A stretch of 64,000 nucleotides of DNA from Raphanus sativus (taxonomy: Eukaryota; Streptophyta; Magnoliopsida; Brassicales; Brassicaceae), in assembly GCF_000801105.2 (NCBI RefSeq), contig NC_079512.1, positions 37,155,848 to 37,219,847 on the forward strand, read 5' to 3'. Positions 37,046 through 49,755 of this stretch are shown here, piece by piece (the first letter of the stretch is position 1; every line of letters begins with the position of its first letter). The translations under genes and the position numbers were made by a program. The notes beneath the pieces were generated by a model that was not told the origin of the DNA, did not search any database, and worked only from the letters and a program-made list of their open reading frames with translations.

Positions 37046-38281
37046 TCATTCGCTATCATCATCATCATCTTCATCATCAAATCCGTTCCTGTACCTAACA
37101 AGCTCAGCATCAACCTTAGCCTTCCTAGGACTCATCAACACAAGCTCAGCCAACTTCCTCCTAGCCAAATAAACCTCATTCGGCTCCACAAGCTCCCCTC
37201 TCTTATACGCCTCTCTCAGAAACACAGTGTGAAGCTTCCCGTAGTTCCCGCGAGTCGATATATAGAATATCCCCTGATGCTGCAGAAGAAACTCCTTCAG
37301 CCTCTTAGGCAAACACAAAACGTTCCTGAAATGAGCGATCCTCTCAAGAGTTATCTTCTTCTCCACGGTCAGAGACAGCAGCTCGTGGATGCAAGCGACG
37401 GCTCTCTTCTCAAGCCTCTTCTGCGCTTCCAACGACCTCAGGTCGTAGCCGGAGATGTCCTCGTAGGGAGACCAGTAAGGAAGCCTCTGCCATTTCCAAA
37501 CAGCGATGCGGAAGTACTTCCCTATCTTGAAACCTGGAGGGAAGTTCACTACAAACGAGAATCTAACATCCTCCGCGTCTATACCTTTCGTTCTATACTC
37601 AACCTCTCTAACTCTCTCTATAGCGCAAACGGATAAGCTCTGCTCTCTACCAACAATCTCTATATACTTATCTCGAGTCTCGTCAGCATCAACAAGCCTA
37701 AAGAACTCAGGATGCTTCAGAATCACAGAGTACTCGAAATCATCAGGGAGACCAAACTCACTCCGAGCGATCCTAACATGCTCTAAACGGATCCTACCAG
37801 TGTTGGACATCATAACGAGCTTCCTCAGCCTAGTAACAGCGTCTGGTATCTGAGAGAGCACAGCTTCTTGCTCGTCACGGATCTGATCAAGAGCCTTGCG
37901 TGTTAACCTACAGTAGAGGATTCTCTGGACGGGGTGCTCGTAGACCTCGAAGACGTGAGGGAACTTGAGGAGGAAAGCGCCAGGCTCGTGCTGCTTGAAG
38001 CCGAGGCCTAGGCGGCGAGCTAAGGTGTCGAGGAGAGAGATTGGGATGGTGTTTTGGGGTTGGGAGAGGATGAGGGAGTGGAACTTGACGACTTTGCGGA
38101 TTTTTTTCTCGACTTCCATGTAGTTGTCGTAGCCGTGGTCGCGGACTCGTTCTTGCTTTGTGGGGATGGTTGTGGATTGAGAGAAGGGTTTGGAGAGGGT
38201 TTGGTGGATTAAAGGTAGAAGCTTTGTCGATAGTTTGGTCTTGGGTTTTAATGTGGAGACGTTTCTCAGTAAAGACTTCAT
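37046..38281 (-). CDS. RPD1: RPD1, PORR-domain organellar RNA-binding protein (left-arm copy)
   Basis: Single exon, 411 residues. A basic N-terminus (MKSLLRNVSTLKPK) suits a mitochondrial targeting peptide. Residues about 45-375 form the plant organelle RNA recognition (PORR, formerly DUF860) domain, with segments such as VVKFHSLIL, FLLKFPHVFEVYEHP, GFKIGKYFRIAVWKWQ and LKEFLLQHQGIFYIS. The protein ends in an acidic run encoded by a GAT/GAA microsatellite. PORR proteins bind organellar introns; Arabidopsis RPD1 mutants fail to maintain root primordia. A (GA)n tract lies in the leader at 38321-38361. The right-arm copy is intact too, with scattered synonymous and conservative changes and two extra Asp residues. 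Position equals At4g33495. Confidence 0.94.
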   Translation of the reverse strand: MKSLLRNVSTLKPKTKLSTKLLPLIHQTLSKPFSQSTTIPTKQERVRDHGYDNYMEVEKKIRKVVKFHSLILSQPQNTIPISLLDTLARRLGLGFKQHEPGAFLLKFPHVFEVYEHPVQRILYCRLTRKALDQIRDEQEAVLSQIPDAVTRLRKLVMMSNTGRIRLEHVRIARSEFGLPDDFEYSVILKHPEFFRLVDADETRDKYIEIVGREQSLSVCAIERVREVEYRTKGIDAEDVRFSFVVNFPPGFKIGKYFRIAVWKWQRLPYWSPYEDISGYDLRSLEAQKRLEKRAVACIHELLSLTVEKKITLERIAHFRNVLCLPKRLKEFLLQHQGIFYISTRGNYGKLHTVFLREAYKRGELVEPNEVYLARRKLAELVLMSPRKAKVDAELVRYRNGFDDEDDDDDSE

Positions 38282-38317
38282 CTTTCTCTCTTGTCTGAAA
38301 GGCTCCGAGGAGACGCA

Positions 38318-38320
<3 letters not shown>

Positions 38321-38361
<41 letters not shown>
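38321..38361. repeat. (GA)n microsatellite in the RPD1 leader (left arm)
   Basis: About 41 bp of pure GA, some 40 bp before the RPD1 start. The right-arm counterpart (53664-53712) is about 49 bp, so the arms differ in length here. Confidence 0.9.
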
Positions 38362-38363
<2 letters not shown>

Positions 38364-38449
38364 AAGTGTTGGTTTTAGGGTTCACTATCTGGACCCGGTC
38401 CAATGTTTGTAGCGCTTGAGATTGTTCGGTCTATTTTTAGCACTGGAAG

Positions 38450-38757
38450 TAGGCCATCGGGTTCGGTTAGTTCGGGTTATTCGGTTTAGTCAACATAAAA
38501 CTTACCAAAATCACCACAAATTTCGATTCGGTATACTTAAGTTTTTGATCTAGGTTGAATTTTGTATAAAATTTCTGATAAATTCAAATGATTTTCAGTT
38601 ATTTTGGTTGATTCGATTTGAATTTGGTTATTCTGTTTAAGTTTTTGGTATGGTTTAGACGTAATTTTTTTTTCTCTAAAACATAGAAAACCAAACTAAC
38701 TGATTATCAAACCGAAAATCGCATTTTAGTACGGTTCGGTTCAAAATCCCAGCCCTG
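38450..38757. mobile_element. old hAT-type MITE, 308 bp (left arm)
   Basis: It is flanked by the 8-bp duplication actggaag (38442-38449 and 38758-38765). The ends are imperfectly inverted: taggccatcgggttcgg at the left, and the complement of cagggctgggattttgaaccg at the right. The interior is rich in ggttcggtt words and has no coding frame. The same element with the same flanks is at 53268-53575 in the right arm, so it predates the separation of the arms. Confidence 0.65.
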
Positions 38758-38943
38758 ACTGGAAGCATGAAACAGCCCAGCTATGTTCACTGGATCATGT
38801 TCTGTTCCACTACTTAGTTGTAATCAGTCTTTACTTGATTATACATCGTTTCAATTAAAGAATAGAGAAACCAACAAGGTGATGTGTATTATAATATCAC
38901 TCTCTTTATTTACAGTGGGGGAGGAAGATTGCATACTTACTAC

Positions 38944-41900
38944 TTAGCTAGATACAGTTTTTACAAGTGAAACGATGACAGTAACAGCATCTAGTTTACC
39001 ACCTCTGTATCCATCATGTCCTTCTTCTTTAGCTGCGTCTGAAAATGGCGTTCTCTCCGTCTTAGATCTTCCCACCTCTTGTGCCTTTGCAGCTATCAAC
39101 TCTGCTATTCTCTGCTACCAAAAATATATTAATCAACACAATTCAACAAAAATAGATGTAATAAAGTTTGTAGCATTAAGCACCTGAGGTTCCAAACCCT
39201 GTTCCAGTAACCTGCAAACAATTGAAACGATCTCTTTCTCATACAAGTTGTCAAAGAGGCCATCAGTTGCTGTAAGGATAACATCACCCTCTTCCACATT
39301 CACATTGTAAACCTGTAGTTCGTGTGAAACAAGACCGCATATATTTTAAATAAACTATTCAAGAGTGTATGTCTGCTACTTGGAAACATGATTGACATTG
39401 CTTTTAAGTAATATCAACTCGTACCTCTGCAAGTTTTAGGACATCATCGCCTCGTGTAACGTGCAAGGGAAAACAAAAATGATGAAACATAGGAGCTGAC
39501 TTCTGCAATATTGTTCTGTTCCTGATGAGAATGAATCCTGAGTCTCCAATATTGGCAATGTGGAGTTCCTACAAAGTAGTTTTACATGATCAAAACGCAC
39601 TGTTGTGATCACTTTAAACAGGATTGTCTAATTTAACCAAGTCTCACATTATTGCTAAGATGAGCAACCAAGGCTGTGGATGATCCAGATGACTTAGTCT
39701 CATTGACACTTCTATGAAGAACTTGAACTGGATCACATATCTCTGCAGTTTCATCAGAGATAATCTTTTCACAGTTGCTCATGAGTTCTTGAGCATGCAT
39801 CCCCTCATTGATTTCTGAAAGATGAACCAAAACATATATACAGTCAATAAGAAAAAGCTAGAAGTGAGTGTTTTGGAAACTAATAAGCGAAGAAAACTTT
39901 AAAACGTACCTTCAAAAGACCACTGAGAGACTCCGTCTGCAACACCTAGCCAGTTGTTGTTCTCAGAGATAAAATAAGCATCTTCCCTACCTGCCAATGC
40001 CTGGACATCATTACTTTTACATTACTAACCATATAATATAATCTTTAAGTATCTAAAAATTAGAGCTAATGTTTCTTTAATAATATTAATATGCCATAGG
40101 GTCAAATCATATTCACAAATTATCCATAAGTGTAAGAGTTTTGAAAGAAGATTGTGATGAATTAATGAAATGCAGAAGGTGATAGTAAAGTTACTACTTG
40201 TCCCGTTGTCCGTGTTGAAAACAAGTGAACTGCAAACAGAAGGAATCAATCACAGGTACCTTAAAGGGGTTTTGGAGTGAAGCAGAACCAGATTCCAAGT
40301 AAAATGCTTTGGACACAAGCTCTTCCCTGTTTAGAAGTAAAGCATCCAAGCACAGTAAAACAAGCATGCTTTTATAAAAGCTGCAATATGATACTTAAAA
40401 AGGTATGAATATATGTACATAGTATGCATGCAGATATGTATCTATGCAAGACAATTAGTATAGTTCATTAAGCATTCACAAACACTTAAGAGTAAAATAT
40501 ATCACTTACTAACCTGACTGAAACCACTTCAATGGGTTGAAGACTAGCTGTTTCAGGTTCAGGAAGTTGGAGATTTTCGTCATTTGTGTCATTGACAGTT
40601 TTAGATATGCTACCATTATCATTTTTACTGTCAATCACAGCTACTTCATCTTCTATGGTTGAAGTCCCATTTTCTCCGTCATTTGCCTTTATAAGAATGA
40701 AAACTAATTAGAGTGATGGCTGTTGACAGACAATCTCTGATGTCTGTTTCCTTCTATAACTGTTAAAACTACTTAATGGTTTAGACTTAGGACCTCACCA
40801 TTTCAGACGTATCAACCACAGGCGTTTCAGCAGTCTCCTCAATGCTGTGATTTGTTGCTTCGGAAGTTGAAATTAGTTCACCAGGGGACACATAAACTGT
40901 AGCTATTGGTTCAACGACAAGATTTTCATCAGGAGACACAACAACTAGTTCATCAGGAGACACAGAAACTGTAGCTGTTGGTTCAACGACAAGATTTTCC
41001 TCAGGAGACACAACAACTAGTTCATCAGGAGACACATCAACTGTAGCTGTTGGTTCAACGACAAGATTTTCCTCAGGAGACACAACAACTAGTCCATCAG
41101 GAGACACATCAAGTTCAACTGTAGCTGCTGGTTCAACGACAAGATTTTCTTCAGCTTCAAAAGTCTTCATCAGTTTTTTCCTCTCTTCCAAACTGTCATC
41201 AAGTTCAGTGGTAGAAACATGAGCAACTTCCTTGAGATCATTCAACTGCGAGCCATGTTGTGAACTAGATGATATTGGTGTTGCTTGCTCCTCCACACGA
41301 CTCTCAGTGAGTTGTTGATAACCATTTGTCTCACAGTCTCCTCTTATTTCATTCACTGAGACTTTCTCCATGACTTGAGAAGAAAGTGGCTCTACATTCT
41401 CATTGGTCTTTTCTTCAGTAGCGCTAGTAGGAATAACTTCTGCTACACTAACTATAGAGTTCAGATTAGAAACACTAGCAATTTTAGCTTCAGCTTCATC
41501 TTCACTCCCCGAAACAGTAACTGGAATTGGCGTTTCTTTCTTTTTCTTAGCAGGAGAACGAACCCTTTTACGATCCTTAATTTTGATCACACTGCTGAGA
41601 CGGGCAGGAGGAGGAGCTCCATACTCTTTCTCAGATACTGTTTCAGTACTAGACTTCACCGGTTTTATCTTCACAACAGATTTTTCCTTGAGAGACTCCA
41701 GTTCAGAAACAGGATCTAGATCGGCCAATGCATGTCCTCCATCTCTCACTCCTTCACTGGCTTCTTCCTCTTCTATCTCAGCATGTTGCTTCCTCTCTAG
41801 CTCTAAGCATCTCGCTTTTTCTTCAGTTTCACGATACCTCTCAACCTCACTTGCATCTCCGAATCGAAAGACCTGGCTTCCATCCTTGAGCTCTGCAGAT

Positions 41901-42267
41901 CCAAACAACTATAAGTTACCAAACTTCAAACCGAATCAAGTAAATATAATCTAGAAGTTTTTTTTTTTTGCTTTGAAAGTATATGATCTATAGACACACA
42001 CCAAAAAGCAAAAGGAAGAAGAGGAAACAAAGGCTTACGAGTTGTAGACACGAGATCAAACTTCTCCGGAGCAGTAGAAGAAGACTGCGAAGGTGAAGTA
42101 GAATTAGCCAATTGTAGTTGAGAAGACAAACGAAACTCAGAAACAGAGAATCTAATCCCACTCCGAGACAAACCCCATCGACGGTGAAGAGAAGAATAAG
42201 AAGAAGAAAATATCAGAAAAGGCAGAGGAGGAGGTTGAAGAGAAAGTAGCATCAAAGGATCTGCCAT
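38944..42267 (-). CDS. PP2C62: protein phosphatase 2C 62, plastid type (left-arm copy)
   Basis: Nine exons in coding order: 42039-42267, 40799-41892, 40514-40686, 40260-40326, 39910-40000, 39648-39814, 39425-39568, 39184-39312 and 38944-39111, giving 753 residues. A Ser/Pro-rich transit peptide (about 1-70) is followed by a long low-complexity acidic region. Four 24-residue tandem repeats (core ENLVVEP) lie at residues about 323-417. A SpoIIE/PPM-like phosphatase domain occupies the last 235 residues, with [31 protein letters not shown] and [10 protein letters not shown]. The metal-binding aspartates expected of the PPM fold are present in these motifs. It is head-to-head with DHS2, 235 bp apart. 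The frame is intact; order equals At4g33500. Confidence 0.93.
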
Positions 42268-42502
42268 AACACTTTAACATTCAAGTTTTGTAACAGTCAC
42301 ATATTTTGCTTTAGAGAGAGAAGAAGCTGAAGATAAAAACCCAGTGGTGGTAACCTTCTGTTTCACACAGACATGTTCGCTATTCGCATGACACGTGGCT
42401 AATACTTTTCTTACTTAAACACTTATCTATTGTCATTAAAAATCTCACCTTTCTCCTTCTCTCTATCCTCTCGAGAACCGGCCGTCAATCTCCAAACCAG
42501 AG
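42268..42502. promoter_or_regulatory. bidirectional promoter of PP2C62 and DHS2 (left arm)
   Basis: Two start codons face away from each other with only 235 bp between them. A G-box, cacgtggc, lies at 42392-42399. The right-arm version has a 9-10 bp longer stretch around ttcacacag near 49640-49660. Confidence 0.6.
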
Positions 42503-44703
42503 ATGGTGACGACTCTCAACGTTTCTTCTTCTCCTCTCCCAACCAAATCGTTCCTACCTTACCGCCCCCCTCCTCGCCGTCCGATCACCTTCTCCCCCGT
42601 CTTCGCCGTCCGCTCCACCGACCCCGATAAATCTTCTCAATCAGCCTCCCGTCCCGCTAAATGGAGCTTGGACAGCTGGAAATCGATGAAAGCTTTGCAA
42701 TTGCCGGAGTATCCGGACCAGAAGGATCTCGACTCTGTTCTGGAGACGCTTTCCTCTTACCCTCCCATCGTCTTCGCCGGAGAGGCGAGGAAACTCGAGG
42801 AGAAGCTTGGCCAAGCCGCCATGGGTCAGGCCTTTATGCTCCAAGGGGGTGATTGCGCTGAGAGTTTCAAGGAGTTCAACGCTGATAACATTAGGGATAC
42901 TTTTAGGGTTCTTCTTCAGATGGGTGTTGTTCTCATGTTCGGTGGTCAGATGCCTGTTATAAAGGTTCGATTTTTTCACTCAAACTCTGTTTTGATTCTG
43001 TGTATAAAGGTTCGATTTTTTCTCTAAACTCTGTTTTGTTTTTAGTCTTTTGTGTTGATTCTGTTTATCAAGGTTCGATTTTTCACTACACTCTGTTTTG
43101 TTTTTAGTCTTTTGTGTTGATTCTGTGTCTAAAAGTTTGATTTTTCACTCAACTCTGTTTTGTTTTTAGTCTTTTGTGTGTGACTGTGTTCTGTGTGTCA
43201 AGGTTCGGTTTTTTTACTAAACTCTGTTTGTTCTTGTGTCGTGTGTGTTGAATTAGTGGTGGAAAGTTTATGTTATTTTGTTTTGAGTCTCTTGTGTTGT
43301 GGAAAGTTTATGTTTTGTTTGTTTTGAGTCTTGTGTGTTGTGGAAAGTTTATGTTTTGTTTGATGGGTTTTGTTTGTGTGTTTCAGGTGGGGAGAATGGC
43401 GGGTCAGTTTGCGAAGCCGAGATCAGACCCGTTTTGAGGAGAAAGATGGGGTGAAGCTGCCGAGTTACAGAGGAGATAACATAAACGGTGATGCTTTCGA
43501 TGAGAAGTCTAGGATACCTGATCCGCACAGGATGGAAAGAGCGTACACACAATCTGTAGCTACGTTGAATCTCTTGAGAGCATTTGCTACTGGTGGTTAT
43601 GCGGCAATGCAGAGAGTTAGCCAGTGGAATCTTGATTTCAGCCAACATAGTGAACAGGGCGACAGGTTGGGGGGTCTTAAACTTGTGGTTAAAAATCGTT
43701 TGGAGACAAAACTTTTTGCTTAAGTCAGAAACTGTTGTTGTGTTTGTGATGATGAAAATAGGTACCGTGAATTGGCTAATAGAGTTGATGAGGCTTTAGG
43801 ATTCATGGGTGCAGCTGGGCTTACGAACGCACACCCGATCATGACCACTACTGATTTTTGGACATCCCATGAGTGCTTGCTGCTGCCTTATGAGCAAGCA
43901 CTCACGAGAGAAGACTCGACGTCTGGACTTTACTATGACTGCTCTGCGCACATGGTTTGGGTTGGGGAACGAACTCGCCAACTCGATGGTGCTCATGTTG
44001 AGTTCTTGAGGGGAATCGCTAACCCCCTTGGGATCAAGGTACGTTATAATCTTTGAATACTGTTTAGTTTCCTTATCTTGATTGTGTTTTTTTGTTTGTT
44101 TGTGTGAACTCAGGTGAGTGATAAGATGGTTCCAAGTGAACTGGTGAAGCTGATAGAGATACTAAACCCACAGAACAAGCCTGGAAGGATAACGGTTATA
44201 GTGAGAATGGGAGCTGAGAATATGAGGGTGAAGCTTCCTCATTTGATCAGGGCAGTACGTGGAGCTGGTCAGATTGTGACTTGGGTTAGTGATCCAATGC
44301 ACGGGAACACCATCATGGCTCCAAGTGGGCTAAAGACTCGTTCTTTCGATGCAATCAGGGTAAATAATACTTCTTGCTCATGATCTTTTTTTTTGGCGCA
44401 GCATGATTCATGTCTATCTATGTGTATATATATCAGGCGGAGTTGAGAGCGTTCTTCGACGTGCATGATCAAGAAGGTAGCTTCCCTGGTGGGGTTCATC
44501 TAGAGATGACGGGTCAAAACGTGACAGAATGTGTTGGAGGGTCACGCACCATCACTTACAACGATCTGAGCTCACGTTACCATACACACTGTGACCCGAG
44601 GCTCAACGCTTCTCAGTCTCTGGAGCTTGCCTTCATTATCGCAGAGCGTCTGCGTAAGAGAAGGCTCGGTTCCGGGAACCTTCTGTCTTCTATTGGATTC
44701 TAG
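42503..44703 (+). CDS. DHS2: DHS2, plastid 3-deoxy-D-arabino-heptulosonate 7-phosphate synthase, one frameshift (left-arm copy)
   Basis: Five exons, 42503-42964, 43387-43665, 43762-44038, 44114-44359 and 44437-44703, add up to 1531 bases, exactly one more than 510 codons. The extra base is a T in the run at 43432-43435, where KPRSDPF should continue EEKDGVK; as written, TGA follows at once. All other exons are in frame. The protein is a type II DAHP synthase: transit peptide (1-50), then [44 protein letters not shown] and the C-terminal RLRKRR. It joins phosphoenolpyruvate and erythrose 4-phosphate in the first step of the shikimate pathway. Intron 1 is a tandem array repeating its own donor site. 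The right copy carries the same extra T. Order equals At4g33510. Confidence 0.9.
42957..43386 (+). repeat. tandem repeats filling DHS2 intron 1
   Basis: Unit of roughly 45-68 bp, beginning aaggttcgatttttt and containing ctctgttttgtttttag, repeated about five times from the exon 1 donor (42965) to about 43250. Three shorter copies of a gtggaaagtttatgtt...gagtc unit follow (43258-43365). The first unit contains the true splice donor. Confidence 0.85.
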
Positions 44704-44832
44704 ACGACACAAAGACAATGCCTTTATCCCAATTCTGATATGATGATGTGCATAGAGAGTCGTTTAAGTTTGGTTGGTGTCCTAGTAAAGTAACACTTTG
44801 GTTGTGTTTGGTTGTGTTTGGTTGTGCTTTAG

Positions 44833-45631
44833 GGTTGTTATTGGTTTATGTATTTTAATGGATTTAAAAATCTAAACCAAATTGAGTGTTTTTGTTTCTA
44901 TAATTTTGAAATCCATATTAAAATCTAATAATTTGTATTGGTTTTATGATTTTAAAATCTAGTGTTATTTAAAAACATAAATTTACTTAAAGGATTTGAT
45001 TTGAAATTGGATTTGAGTGGATTTATAGATATTTTTGAAAAAATACAAAGGAATAAATATTGAGTTCAACCTTGTTATTTTGATTGAACTTTAACGTTTG
45101 GAGAAGTTCTCACGTAGACATTTGCTATTTGTCAGATATCTCAAAAAACTTTGTGTATTCAGTTAATATATATTTTATGGTTTCTTGATTACCTTTTTTT
45201 TTTGGGTAACAAATGAATTCTCACCTTGTTCCAATTTATAGTTACTGGCAATAGTTCAAAGTTTTTGAGCTTTAATATTCTCTTGTATGTAATTAACTAG
45301 TTTTGGATCTTCCTAACTCTTACCTTGTCACTTTCCCACACTAACCAATGAAAATTAGTACATTCTGAACAATTTCTCAATCCCAAACATTTTCTCTCAT
45401 GAACTACTAAGGTTATTATTTAAGTTTAGTTACGATTAACCTATTTTGAATTATTAAAATAGATCAAAGTCTCGTCCTACTTATTCCATTTTATTGATTT
45501 ATAACAATTCATCTATTTTTGATTTTGAAATTCATAACGCTTATTTGGTTTTTTAAAATCATGGATTTATCAAAGAATTTTAAATCGAAAATGATTTATA
45601 AATCCATTAAAATACTATAACCAATAATACC
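44833..45631. mobile_element. foldback TIR element downstream of DHS2 (left arm)
   Basis: A 40-bp terminal inverted repeat: ggttgttattggtttatgta.. at 44833-44872 and its inverted partner ..ataaccaataatacc at 45593-45631. AT-rich subterminal copies of gattttaaaatc occur inside. I see no convincing target-site duplication and no coding frame. The same element is present inverted in the right arm at about 46389-47180. Confidence 0.55.
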
Positions 45632-45816
45632 ACTTGATAAACCGTTGGTAAATCAGTTAAGTTTCAAAGTATATATCATTTTTTCTTCTTTCACGCGTAA
45701 ATCGATTCTGAGAATTTCAATCATTTACTAGATTTTTATATGATATAAAAATAAACTAGTTATGATAAGATGTGTATAGAGAGACTCTCTTAAGTTATTA
45801 TGTACTAGTAAAGAAG

Positions 45817-45916
45817 NNNNNNNNNNNNNNNNNNNNNNNNNNNNNNNNNNNNNNNNNNNNNNNNNNNNNNNNNNNNNNNNNNNNNNNNNNNNNNNNNNNN
45901 NNNNNNNNNNNNNNNN
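45817..45916. other. assembly gap of 100 N at the palindrome axis
   Basis: Exactly 100 N, lying between the two inverted arms. The true distance and even the orientation of the two sides are not fixed by sequence. Confidence 0.98.
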
Positions 45917-46206
45917 AATTGACCAAATTTTGAATAAAACTGACTCATCTTACTAAATTTAATAAAATATAATTAAAACCCAAAAATATCAGTTATGTTT
46001 CAATAAATATTAAAAAAATAACAAATACACTCAATTCAATTCGACAATATTTTAAGTCGAATTGAACTATCTGAATCCACAGACCTACTTTCTAAAAAAG
46101 AAGGATATTTGGAAACTTTAAATATTTATCAACTGATCTACTAAGACAAATATAGAGTGTGAAGACACTTCACGACAGCATAAACCAAACACAAAACAAA
46201 TAATGT
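45917..46206. other. single-copy sequence between gap and right arm
   Basis: 290 bp of AT-rich DNA with no counterpart in the left arm. The left arm stops at 45816, which pairs with 46207, so this stretch is the continuation of the DHS2 downstream region beyond the point where the left contig ends. No gene is seen. Confidence 0.85.
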
Positions 46207-46388
46207 CTTCTTTACTAGTACATAATAACTTAAGAGAGTCTCTCTATACACATCTTATCATAACTAGTTTATTTTTAATATCATATAAAATCTAGTAAAT
46301 GATTGAAATTCTCAGAATCGATTTACGCGGAAGAAGAAAAATGATATATACTTTGAAACTTAACTGATTTACCAACGGTTTATCAAGT

Positions 46389-47180
46389 GGTATTATGGTT
46401 ATAGATTTTAATGGATTTATAAATCATTTTTCGATTTAAAATTCTTTGATAAATCCATGATTTTAAAAACCAAATAAGCGTTATGAATTTCAAAATCAAA
46501 ATAGATGAATGTTATAAATCAATAAAATGGAATAAGTAGGACGAGACTTTGATCTATTTTAATAATTCAAAATAGGTTAATCGTAACTAAACTTAAATAA
46601 TAACCTTAGTAGTTCATGAGAGAAAATGTGGGATTGAGAAATTGTTCAGAATGTACTAATTTTCATTGGTTAGTGTGGAAAGTGACAAGGTAAGAGTTAG
46701 GAAGATCCAAAACTAGTTAATTACATACAAGAGAATATTAAAGCTCAAAAACTTTGAACTATTGCCAGTAACTATAAATTGGAACAAGGTGAGAATTCAT
46801 TTGTTACCCCAAAAAGAAAAAGGTAATCAAGAACACCATAAAAATATATTAACTGAATACACAAATTTTTTGAGATATCTGACAAATAGCAATGTCTACG
46901 TGAGAACTTCTCCAAACGTTAAAAGTTCAATCAAAATAACAAGGTTGAACTCAATTTTATTCCTTTGTATTTTTCAAAAATATATCTATAAATCCACTCA
47001 AATCCAATTTCAAATCAAATCCTTTAAGTAAATTTATGTTTTTTAAATAACACTAGATTTTAAAATCATAAAACCAATACAAATTATTAGATTTTAATAT
47101 GGATTTCAAAATTATAGAAACAAAAACACTCAATTTGGTTTAGATTAAAATCCATTAAAATACATAAACCAATAACAACC
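46389..47180. mobile_element. foldback TIR element downstream of DHS2 (right arm)
   Basis: Inverted counterpart of the 44833-45631 element with a few base changes (for example ataaccataatacc on the complementary strand where the left arm has ataaccaataatacc). Confidence 0.55.
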
Positions 47181-47308
47181 CTAAAGCACAACCAAACACA
47201 ACCAAACACAACCAAAGTGTTACTTACTAGGACACCAACCAAACTTAAACGACTCTCTATGCACATCATCATATCAGAATTGGGATAAAGGCATTGTCTT
47301 TGTGTCGT

Positions 47309-49510
<2,202 letters not shown>

Positions 49511-49755
49511 CTCTGGTTTGGAGATTGACGGCCGGTTCTCGAGAGGATAGAGAGAAGGAGAAAGGTGAGATTTTTAATGACAATAGATAAGTGTTTAAGT
49601 AAGAAAAGTATTAGCCACGTGTCATGCGAATAGCGAACATGTCTGCTGTGATGTTGTGTGAACAGAAGGTTACCACCACTGGGTTTTTATCTTCAGCTTC
49701 TTCTCTCTCTAAAGCAAAATATGTGACTGTTACAAAACTTGAATGTTAAAGTGTT
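49511..49755. promoter_or_regulatory. bidirectional promoter of PP2C62 and DHS2 (right arm)
   Basis: 245 bp between the two start codons. The G-box cacgtg is conserved (49616-49621). A short insertion relative to the left arm lies at about 49645-49660 (gctgtgatgttg). Confidence 0.55.

Larger units (their letters stand above)
26809..45816 (+). repeat. left arm of a large inverted repeat (about 19 kb)
   Basis: This arm is the reverse complement of 46207-64000, with matching gene order and exon boundaries. From 38944 to 41892 the coordinates pair as x + y = 92025 without a net indel. The arm ends at aaagaag directly against the N gap. Confidence 0.97.

Noticed and set aside
41375..41954. Antisense frames of 114 and 183 codons over PP2C62 exon 2 (and mirror at 50071-50650)
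   Set aside because: They are reverse-frame shadows of a long coding exon with biased composition; the sense strand has clear exon structure and a conserved domain.
42957..43380. CRISPR-like or satellite array in DHS2 intron 1
   Set aside because: Repeats are direct, imperfect, without unique spacers, inside a plant intron; a minisatellite is sufficient.
46762..47031. 89-codon frame in the right-arm DHS2 downstream region
   Set aside because: It lies in AT-rich foldback-element sequence and has no product-like features.
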